Shown piece after piece: positions 1 through 5,054 of a DNA stretch of 5,170 nucleotides (positions are counted from its first letter, which is position 1; every line of letters begins with the position of its first letter). The notes under the pieces were generated by a model that saw only the letters and a list, made by a program, of their open reading frames with translations, was not told the DNA's origin and ran no database searches. This stretch comes from Oscillospiraceae bacterium. GTDB taxonomy: Bacteria > Bacillota > Clostridia > Oscillospirales > Ruminococcaceae. Both the position numbers and the translations under genes were made by a program. The stretch lies in contig RKCM01000227.1 in assembly GCA_014858325.1 (NCBI GenBank), positions 1-5,170 of the forward strand, in the 5' to 3' direction.

Positions 1-1095
1 GGGCAGCGCCCGGGGCGTGTGGGCCGCTACCGTCACGAACCGCTTTGCCAGCGGGGCCAGCAGGTCCAGCATCTCGTCCACGTCCTTGTCGGCCATGATG
101 CTGAGGAGGAAGACGAATTTCTCCCCCGGGAAGCGGTCCCGCAGGCTCTGCACCGTGGCCCGCATCCCGTGGGCATTGTGGCTGCCGTCCAGCACAAAAG
201 CGGGCGCGCGGCGCAGCAGCTCAAAGCGGCCCGGCCACTGCACCGTCTCCAGCCCCTTGCGGATGGCCTGTTCCGGGATGTGCCATCCCCTGCCCCGCAG
301 CACCCGCAGGGCGGTGATGGCCACCGCCGCGTTCCGGGGCTGGTAGCTGCCGATGAGGGGCAGGCGCACGCCGTCCAGACCATCGAAATCAAAGGTCACT
401 TCATCGAGGTCGCCGCCATCCAAGCGCAGTTTGGAGAAATCCACCACCGTCAGCGGGGCGCGCTGCTCCTTTGCCACGCGGGCGATCACGGCATCGGCCT
501 CGGGCACGCCGCCGTAGCTCACCGCCGGGCTGCCGGGCTTGAGGATGCCCGCCTTGGCGGCGGCAATGTCGGCGAGGGTGGGGCCCAGCTCTTTCACATG
601 GTCCATCCCCAGCGCCGTGATGACCGCGCACTCCGGCGGGTCGATGACGTTGGTGGAGTCCAGTGTGCCGCCCAGGCCCACTTCCAGCACCACGATGTCG
701 CACTGCTGCCGGGCAAACCAGAGCATCCCCAGCGCCGTGATGATCTCAAACTCGGTGGGGATATCCGTCATAGCGTCGGCGGCGGGGCGAACCTGCTCCA
801 CCAGCCGCACCAGAGCCTCGTCAGGGATCTGCTCGCCGTTGATCTGGATGCGCTCATTGAAGCGATTGATGAAGGGCGAGGTGAACAGGCCCACCCGGTA
901 GCCTGCCGCCTGCAGGCAGGAGGCCAGCATGGCTGCCGTGCTGCCCTTGCCGTTGGTGCCCGCCACATGGACGAATTTCAGCGTTTTGTGGGGGTCGCCC
1001 AGGGCGGCCAGCAGGGTGCGGGTGCGGCTCAGGCCCGGCTTATGGCCTGCCCACTGCACCGCATGGATGTATTCCAGCGCTTCTTCGTAGTTCAT
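1..1095 (-). CDS. folC: Folylpolyglutamate synthase FolC (Mur ligase family), C-terminus beyond window
   Basis: This cytoplasmic enzyme adds glutamates to reduced folates using ATP, which retains them in the cell and raises affinity for one-carbon enzymes. Translating from ATG 1095 gives 365 open residues, still open at the window edge; the family is usually about 420-430, so some 60 are missing. Visible motifs are the P-loop GTNGKGS (46-52), TSPFINRFNER (72-82), the EVGLGG...DSTNV region (138-150), the MDH metal site (164-166), KAGILKPG (181-188) with the lysine usually carbamylated in Mur ligases, WPGRFE (287-292), LDGSHN (302-307; LDGAHN is commoner), MADKD (334-338) and TPRALP. The start overlaps the folT stop as ATGA, with GGGAG 8 nt upstream (1108-1104). 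The TSPFI...NERI segment resembles the monofunctional Lactobacillus casei enzyme as I recall it, and pairing with an importer suits folate salvage. Dihydrofolate synthase activity cannot be excluded, since Bacillus FolC has a similar motif. Confidence 0.97.
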   Translation of the reverse strand, partial: MNYEEALEYIHAVQWAGHKPGLSRTRTLLAALGDPHKTLKFVHVAGTNGKGSTAAMLASCLQAAGYRVGLFTSPFINRFNERIQINGEQIPDEALVRLVEQVRPAADAMTDIPTEFEIITALGMLWFARQQCDIVVLEVGLGGTLDSTNVIDPPECAVITALGMDHVKELGPTLADIAAAKAGILKPGSPAVSYGGVPEADAVIARVAKEQRAPLTVVDFSKLRLDGGDLDEVTFDFDGLDGVRLPLIGSYQPRNAAVAITALRVLRGRGWHIPEQAIRKGLETVQWPGRFELLRRAPAFVLDGSHNAHGMRATVQSLRDRFPGEKFVFLLSIMADKDVDEMLDLLAPLAKRFVTVAAHTPRALP

Positions 1096-1601
1096 TGCAC
1101 GATCTCCCGCAGGGATTTATTTTGGAGCAGCAGCCGCACCAGCACAGTATTCACAGCGCTCAGGATGAGGGCGTTGGGGATGCGGGCTGCCAGCACCGGC
1201 CAGGCGTAGCCATAAAACAGATGGAGGGCGATGGAGTTGATGATCACCGAGCCCACCACATGGCCCGCCGTAATGGAGAGCTGCAGCCGCAGCCCCAGCC
1301 GCAGCTGGGAGAGCTGCCGGAACAAAAGGCCGGACACAAGGCCCACCGAGCCCGCGCCCAGGGTGATGAGCGGGTTGATGGAGTAGCCCGAGAGGGTGCC
1401 GCCGATCATGTCGGCCAGCGCACCCACGGCAAAGCCGCCCGCCGGGCCAAACCAGACTGCCGCCAGATGGGTGGGCAGCGCCCCCAGATTGAACCGCACA
1501 AAGCCGGTGGAGATGGTGAACACCCGGGCAAAGACGATGCTCATGGCGGTGAGAAGCGCCAGCATAACCAGTGTGCGGACCGAAGTTTTGGAATTTTTCA
1601 T
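1092..1601 (-). CDS. folT: ECF transporter S component, folate-specific (FolT)
   Basis: This is the membrane substrate-binding subunit of an energy-coupling-factor importer. It captures folate and works with a shared EcfA/EcfA'/EcfT module, which is not in this window. The 169-residue protein is typical S-component size and almost wholly hydrophobic, with about six membrane segments near residues 8-28, 40-52, 53-70, 76-97, 108-131 and 139-160. The first helix carries the AxxxA docking motif (ALLTA, 15-19). The stretches FVRFNLGALP (34-43), FGPAGG and GALADMIGG (60-68) match the folate-type S-component pattern. The chosen ATG at 1601 has an ideal GGGGAGG at 1617-1611 with a 9-nt spacer. A longer in-frame TTG reading from 1679 would begin inside the upstream terminator and is rejected. 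Substrate specificity is supported independently by the upstream THF riboswitch and by folC overlapping its 3' end. Expression should fall or rise with reduced folate through the riboswitch; the direction is discussed under findings. Confidence 0.93.
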   Translation of the reverse strand: MKNSKTSVRTLVMLALLTAMSIVFARVFTISTGFVRFNLGALPTHLAAVWFGPAGGFAVGALADMIGGTLSGYSINPLITLGAGSVGLVSGLLFRQLSQLRLGLRLQLSITAGHVVGSVIINSIALHLFYGYAWPVLAARIPNALILSAVNTVLVRLLLQNKSLREIVQ

Positions 1602-1610
1602 ATCAATTGT

Positions 1611-1617
1611 CCTCCCC
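1611..1617 (-). promoter_or_regulatory. Ribosome binding site of folT
   Basis: GGGGAGG on the minus strand lies 9 nt before ATG 1601. It decides the start against the longer TTG reading. It is 35 nt beyond the terminator stem, so it is not inside that hairpin; control here looks transcriptional rather than by masking this site. Confidence 0.85.
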
Positions 1618-1645
1618 GTAAATGGGAAATTGGCGGGGCGGGCAG

Positions 1646-1689
1646 ACAAAAACGCCCTCCCCTGTGACAAACCGCACAAAGGAGGGCGT
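1646..1689 (-). terminator. Intrinsic terminator between THF aptamer and folT (riboswitch expression platform)
   Basis: Read on the minus strand, ACGCCCTCC (1689-1681) pairs perfectly with GGAGGGCGT (1660-1652). Six more pairs stack inside (TTTGTG 1680-1675 with CACAGG 1666-1661, two of them G-U) around an 8-nt loop. A run of five U (1652-1648) followed by GU completes a classic Rho-independent terminator. It lies after the promoter and aptamer but before the folT ribosome binding site, so it can only serve as an attenuator. This is the expected output device of a transcriptional riboswitch. Confidence 0.9.
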
Positions 1690-1751
1690 GATTCAACGTT
1701 TCACATCCAGGCAGGGCGCACCGGCCCACGCCTGCACCCAAGTCCATGCAG

Positions 1752-1843
1752 CAGCGGGATGCAGGCCGCGCACCGCGGGTCTCCCTTCGTCCGCAGCACA
1801 ACTCCCCGTTGATGCGGCACTTAACGCGCGTGGCCTTACTCTG
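1752..1843 (-). ncRNA. Tetrahydrofolate (THF, folT-type) riboswitch aptamer
   Basis: The minus-strand RNA matches the THF aptamer of Eubacterium siraeum as I remember it, in both sequence and structure. In order: weak P1, CAG 1843-1841 with CTG 1754-1752; conserved AGUA (1840-1837); P2, AGGCC-A-CGC (1836-1828) with GCG-C-GGCCU (1771-1763), one A/C mismatch; the invariant GCGUUAAGUG (1827-1818); P3, CCGCA 1817-1813 with UGCGG 1795-1791, topped by CAAC 1811-1808 with GUUG 1802-1799 and loop GGGGA; the ACGAA joint (1790-1786); P4, GG-GAGA-CC (1785-1778); the conserved CGCGGU (1777-1772); and GCAUCCC (1762-1756). Loop bases GGGA (1806-1803) can pair with UCCC (1759-1756), which reproduces the known loop-3 pseudoknot. 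It binds reduced folates. Its position before folT-folC is the classic genomic context for the class. Confidence 0.95.
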
Positions 1844-1854
1844 TTGATACTGCT

Positions 1855-1883
1855 ATTATATGCCTTTTTCCCCGCTGTTTCAA
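1855..1883 (-). promoter_or_regulatory. Sigma-A-type promoter of the riboswitch-folT-folC transcript
   Basis: On the minus strand TTGAAA (1883-1878, five of six consensus) and a perfect TATAAT (1860-1855) are separated by exactly 17 nt. The start of transcription would fall near 1849-1847, only a few nucleotides before the aptamer's first helix, so the transcript begins almost directly with the riboswitch. The hexamers are seen directly; the start point is inferred from usual spacing. Confidence 0.88.
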
Positions 1884-1990
1884 CCGCATGGATGCAACAC
1901 CTTGCACGAAGAAGAGAAAATATTTTTGGTGGATATCGACAAAACGTTTTTCTCCCGCAGACAACGACTCCCGGATGCCCGGCGGAGAGG

Positions 1991-2019
1991 TTGAGTTTCG
2001 GCGGAAAAAATGATATGAT
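1991..2019 (+). promoter_or_regulatory. Promoter of the M3 peptidase-mscL operon
   Basis: TTGAGT (1991-1996) and TATGAT (2014-2019) have the ideal 17-nt spacer. A TG at 2011-2012 gives an extended -10 (TGaTATGAT), which offsets the weaker -35. Transcription should start near 2026, leaving a leader of roughly 28 nt. The -35 boxes of this promoter and of the divergent folT promoter are 107 nt apart. Confidence 0.8.
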
Positions 2020-2037
2020 GGACTTACTGTATTGATA

Positions 2038-2044
2038 GAAAGGA
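2038..2044 (+). promoter_or_regulatory. Ribosome binding site of the M3 peptidase gene
   Basis: GAAAGGA ends 9 nt before ATG 2054. Its 3' half is part of a perfect 10-bp palindrome, AGGACGTCCT (2041-2050). Confidence 0.75.
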
Positions 2045-2053
2045 CGTCCTCTT

Positions 2054-3745
2054 ATGAAATTCAACGAGATGACCTACACCCGCCCGGACATTGACGCGCT
2101 GCTGGCGAAATGCAAAGAGCTGGCTGTCAAGGCTGCTGCCGCCGACAGCGACGAAGCCATCGTCGCCGCTTACTACGAGCAGAGCCGCGCCTTTGCCGAT
2201 TACACCACGGCATCCAACCTCGCCAACATCCACTACACCTGCGACACCCGCGACGCCTACTGGAAGGCCGAGCAGGATTTCTTTGACGAGAACAGCCCCG
2301 CCGTCTCCAACGCCAGTGTGGAGATCAGCAAGGCTTTCCTCGCCAACCCCCATGTGGATGCGCTGACCAAAGCGCTGGGCACCACCTGCGTGGCCGGCAT
2401 GAAAAACGCCGTGCTGGGCATGGACGAGCGCACCCTCGACCTGCAGAAAGAGTACAACGCCCTCGTCAGCCAGTACCAGCAGATCTACGGCGGCGCACTG
2501 GTGGAGCTGGACGGCAAGCAGCTGACCATCCCCCAGCTGGGCCCCTATAAGGAGAGCCTGGACGCCGCCACCCGCCGCGCCGCCTATGAGGCCGAGGCAG
2601 GTTATTTTGACGCCCACCGCGCCGAGCTGGACGAGCTGTATACGAAAATCGTGAAAAACCTCAACGCCCAGGCCAAGCTCATGGGCTACCACGATTACAG
2701 TGAGCTCTCCTACGTCCGCATGAACCGCATCGGCTACGGCCCGGAGGAGATCCAGAAGTTCCGGGATCAGGTAGCCAACGACGTGGTGCCCGAGCTGAAG
2801 AAGGTCATTGCCCTGCGGCAGAAGCGCACCGGCATCCAGCATCTGACCTTCTGCGATCTGCCCGTCTCCTTCCGGGACGGCAACCCCAAGCCCATCGAGG
2901 GCTACGGCCCCCGCATGGCCGCCGCCCGCACCATGTACCATGAGCTGAGCCCCGAAACAGCCGAGTTCATCGATTTTATGCAGGACAACGAGCTGTTTGA
3001 CGTGGAGAGCCGCCCCGGCAAGATGAACGGCGGCTACATGACCAGCCTGCCCAGCTACAAGGCTCCCTTCATCTTTGCCAACTGGAACGGCACCTCTGCC
3101 GACGTGGACGTGCTGACCCACGAGTGCGGCCACGCCTTTGAGGGCTATGTGGCCGAGCGCGACCCCCATGTCCCCGCCGATTTGGAGTGCCCCGGCATGG
3201 AGAGCGCGGAGATCCACTCCATGTCCATGGAGTTCCTCACCGCCCCCTGGCACAAGCTGCTGTTCGGCAAGGATGTGGCAAAGTACGAGCTGCAGCACGC
3301 TGAGGACAGCTTCCTGTTCCTGGCTTACGGCTGCATCGTGGACGAGTTCCAGCACAAGATGTACCAGAACCCCGACCTCACCCCCGACCAGCGCAATGCC
3401 GTCTGGCTGGAGCTGGAGCACAAGTACCGCCCCTGGATCGATTTTGACAACCTGCCCTTCTACGGCCGGGGCGCCGGCTGGCAGCGGCAGCTCCACATTT
3501 ACGAGTGCCCCTTCTATTATATCGATTACTGCCTGTCCACCATGGCGGCCCTGCAGTTCTTCCTGCTGAGCCTCACCGACCACAAGGATGCCTGGGAGCG
3601 GTATCTGCGGCTGGTGCGCCGGGCCGGTCTTGCCAGCTACACCGAGCTGTGCGACACCGCCGGGCTGAAGGTCCCCTTCACCGACGGCTCCATCAAGGCC
3701 ATCGCCCAGCAGATGGGCCAGTGGATCGAAGCACATCAGGTCTGA
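2054..3745 (+). CDS. M3-family zinc oligoendopeptidase (PepF-like)
   Basis: This is a cytoplasmic metallopeptidase that trims short peptides, probably recycling imported or proteolytic oligopeptides. The 563 residues fit the family (about 550-600). There is no signal peptide: the N-terminus is a hydrophilic helical region. The zinc site is H356-E-C-G-H360, with E357 as the general base, and the third ligand is probably E386 in AEIHSMSMEF, about 25 residues on, where PepF-like enzymes carry EIAST-type motifs. A second active-site signature, HIYECPFYYIDY (481-492), supplies the histidine and tyrosines that contact substrate in M3 enzymes. The sequence looks more like the 'M3, not PepF' oligoendopeptidase branch than PepF itself, so no symbol is given; substrate is unknown. 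The start has a good ribosome binding site and its own extended -10 promoter. The gene lies 21 nt before mscL in what looks like one operon. Nothing is missing or broken. Confidence 0.95.
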   Translation: MKFNEMTYTRPDIDALLAKCKELAVKAAAADSDEAIVAAYYEQSRAFADYTTASNLANIHYTCDTRDAYWKAEQDFFDENSPAVSNASVEISKAFLANPHVDALTKALGTTCVAGMKNAVLGMDERTLDLQKEYNALVSQYQQIYGGALVELDGKQLTIPQLGPYKESLDAATRRAAYEAEAGYFDAHRAELDELYTKIVKNLNAQAKLMGYHDYSELSYVRMNRIGYGPEEIQKFRDQVANDVVPELKKVIALRQKRTGIQHLTFCDLPVSFRDGNPKPIEGYGPRMAAARTMYHELSPETAEFIDFMQDNELFDVESRPGKMNGGYMTSLPSYKAPFIFANWNGTSADVDVLTHECGHAFEGYVAERDPHVPADLECPGMESAEIHSMSMEFLTAPWHKLLFGKDVAKYELQHAEDSFLFLAYGCIVDEFQHKMYQNPDLTPDQRNAVWLELEHKYRPWIDFDNLPFYGRGAGWQRQLHIYECPFYYIDYCLSTMAALQFFLLSLTDHKDAWERYLRLVRRAGLASYTELCDTAGLKVPFTDGSIKAIAQQMGQWIEAHQV

Positions 3746-3750
3746 TTCGG

Positions 3751-3756
3751 AAGGAG
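3751..3756 (+). promoter_or_regulatory. Ribosome binding site of mscL
   Basis: AAGGAG lies 10 nt before ATG 3767, inside the 21-nt gap after the peptidase stop. With no room for a promoter or terminator in the gap, mscL is probably translated from the same mRNA as the peptidase. Confidence 0.8.
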
Positions 3757-3766
3757 TGGTATTGCT

Positions 3767-4213
3767 ATGGCAGAAAAGAAAGTTCGCGGCATCAAAAAGT
3801 TTTTGGAAGAGTTCAAGGCCTTTGCCATGCGGGGCAATGTGCTGGATATGGCCGTTGGTGTGGTCATCGGCTCGGCCTTCACCGCCATCGTCAATTCACT
3901 GGTCAACGACATCATCAACCCGGCCATCGGCCTGTTCTTCAACGCCGATTTCTCGGACGTGGGCATCCACATCGGGGATGTGACCATCGGCGTGGGTTCC
4001 TTCATCAACGCCATCATCAACTTCCTCATCGTGGCCTTTGTGCTGTTTGTGGTCATCAAGGCCGTCAACGCCCTGCACAAAAAGCCGGAGGAGGCCCCCA
4101 AGGCACCCACCACCAAAACCTGCCCCTATTGCCAGAGCGAAATCGCCATCAAGGCCGTCCGCTGCCCCCACTGCACCTCCAAGCTGGAGGGCTTCCCCGA
4201 GATCAACGCGTAA
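3767..4213 (+). CDS. mscL: Large-conductance mechanosensitive channel MscL with C-terminal zinc ribbon
   Basis: MscL is the homopentameric inner-membrane pore that opens under membrane tension to release solutes during hypo-osmotic shock. The 148-residue protein shows the standard order: an amphipathic N-terminal helix (FLEEFKAFAMRGNV, 12-25), TM1 with the glycine/alanine-rich constriction VGVVIGSAF (30-38), the NDIINP turn (47-52), a short extracytoplasmic loop (about 53-73), and TM2 (about 74-98) with the conserved INFLIVAF (84-91). After a linker rich in Lys, Pro and Glu (105-117), the usual C-terminal helix is replaced or followed by a four-cysteine knuckle: C119-P-Y-C122, ten residues, then C133-P-H-C136. 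This looks like a small zinc ribbon. The channel assignment is secure; metal binding is inferred from cysteine spacing, and its effect on gating is unknown. The gene is cotranscribed with the peptidase and closed by a terminator 20 nt downstream. Confidence 0.96.
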   Translation: MAEKKVRGIKKFLEEFKAFAMRGNVLDMAVGVVIGSAFTAIVNSLVNDIINPAIGLFFNADFSDVGIHIGDVTIGVGSFINAIINFLIVAFVLFVVIKAVNALHKKPEEAPKAPTTKTCPYCQSEIAIKAVRCPHCTSKLEGFPEINA

Positions 4214-4232
4214 GCGCTCTTCCAAACGCAGC

Positions 4233-4280
4233 AAACCCCGCCTGCAACCGTTTTGTACGGCCACAGGCGGGGTTTTGTGT
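4233..4280 (+). terminator. Intrinsic terminator after mscL, possibly shared with pflA
   Basis: AAACCCCGCCTG (4233-4244) pairs over 12 bp with CAGGCGGGGTTT (4264-4275). The loop contains a smaller stem, CCGT 4248-4251 with ACGG 4257-4260. The plus-strand exit TTTTGTGTTTG makes a good U-tract. Read from the minus strand, the stem also sits just after the pflA stop codon (4290-4292), but only three U follow, so termination there is plausible but weaker. It fills most of the 76-nt gap between the convergent genes. Confidence 0.88.
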
Positions 4281-4289
4281 TTGATTGCG

Positions 4290-5054
4290 TTACCCGGGAT
4301 ACTCGCTTACCCGCAGCAGCTCCTCGGCGCGCCGCACCTGTTCCGCCGTGGGCGGAACCGCGTCGGGCAGAGGATACGGGATGCCCAGCTTCTGCCACTT
4401 GAAGAGGCCCAGCGTGTGGTAGGGCAGCACCTCCACCCGCTGCACAGTCCGCAGAGACGCGATGAAGTCGGCCGTTCTGCGCAGGCCCTCTTCGTCGTCG
4501 GTCAGGCCGGGCACCAGCACGTGGCGGACCCAGAGCGGAACGCCCAGCTCAGAGATGTGCCGGGCCATGGCAAGGATGTTGGCGTTGTCCTGCCCGGTGA
4601 GCTGCCGGTGCTTTTCCGGGTCGATCTCCTTCAGGTCCAGGATCACCAGGCTGGTGGACTCCATCAGCCGGTCAAAAGCGGCCCGATAGGCCGGGTCATC
4701 GGGCCGGAAGGGCTGGCCCGCCGTATCCAGCGCCGTATGCACGCCCTTGGAGCGGGCCAGCGCAAAGAAGGCCGTCAAGAAGTCCAGCTGCCGCAGCGGT
4801 TCGCCGCCGCTGACGGTGATGCCGCCCTTTTTGCCCCAGTAATTGCGGTAGCGGTATACTTTTTGGAATAAAGCCTCCGGGGTATACTCTACGCCCCCCT
4901 GGCAGCTCCAGGTCTCGGGGTTGTGGCAGTATTTGCAGCGGAGAGCGCACCCCTGCAAAAACACCACAAAGCGAACGCCGGGGCCATCCACCGAGCCGAA
5001 GGATTCCAGCGAGTGGACATAGCCGACGGGAGGTTTGGGATCACAGGCTGCCAT
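4290..5054 (-). CDS. pflA: Pyruvate formate-lyase activating enzyme (radical SAM)
   Basis: PflA uses a [4Fe-4S] cluster and S-adenosylmethionine to abstract a hydrogen from the active-site glycine of pyruvate formate-lyase, switching it on under anoxic conditions. The 254-residue protein is close to the E. coli enzyme (about 246). It shows SFGSVDGPGVRF (18-29), the cluster motif C36-x3-C40-x2-C43, and SGGEP (82-86) for SAM binding. Further on it has the DLKEIDPEKH segment, WVRHVLVPGLTDDEE, and LPYHTLGLFKWQKLGIPY near the C-terminus; all are hallmarks of the PflA family rather than of other glycyl-radical activases, and there is no inserted ferredoxin domain. ATG 5054 gives the family's usual N-terminus. 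It lies inside the last codons of pflB (14-nt overlap) with no clear Shine-Dalgarno before it, so translation probably depends on ribosomes finishing pflB. The substrate enzyme encoded next door confirms the role. Confidence 0.96.
   Translation of the reverse strand: MAACDPKPPVGYVHSLESFGSVDGPGVRFVVFLQGCALRCKYCHNPETWSCQGGVEYTPEALFQKVYRYRNYWGKKGGITVSGGEPLRQLDFLTAFFALARSKGVHTALDTAGQPFRPDDPAYRAAFDRLMESTSLVILDLKEIDPEKHRQLTGQDNANILAMARHISELGVPLWVRHVLVPGLTDDEEGLRRTADFIASLRTVQRVEVLPYHTLGLFKWQKLGIPYPLPDAVPPTAEQVRRAEELLRVSEYPG

Noticed and set aside
19..1209. A 396-codon open frame on the plus strand
   Set aside because: It runs antisense to folC and folT, which are supported by motifs, ribosome binding sites and the riboswitch. 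The composition is rich in His, Gln, Arg and Ala with no recognisable domain.
1602..1679. N-terminal extension of folT to a TTG at 1679
   Set aside because: The codon lies in the loop of the intrinsic terminator, has no ribosome binding site, and adds residues that do not resemble S components. ATG 1601 has an ideal site.
1890..1895. A second GCATCC on the minus strand upstream of the folT promoter, as if from another THF aptamer
   Set aside because: It is upstream of the -35 box and none of the other aptamer blocks accompany it.
1622..2064. Open frames on both strands of the divergent intergenic region (1622-2035 plus, 1693-2064 minus)
   Set aside because: They run through the riboswitch, terminator and both promoters, lack ribosome binding sites, and show no coding-like composition.
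2024..3736. A 570-codon open frame on the minus strand covering the whole peptidase gene
   Set aside because: It is the antisense shadow of a GC-rich gene with strong third-position bias. Its translation is a low-complexity run of Gly, Val, Leu, Ala and His, and the plus-strand frame carries clear M3 motifs.
4038..4871. A 277-codon plus-strand frame through mscL, the terminator and pflA
   Set aside because: It crosses a strong terminator and is out of frame with mscL and antisense to pflA, both of which have decisive motifs.
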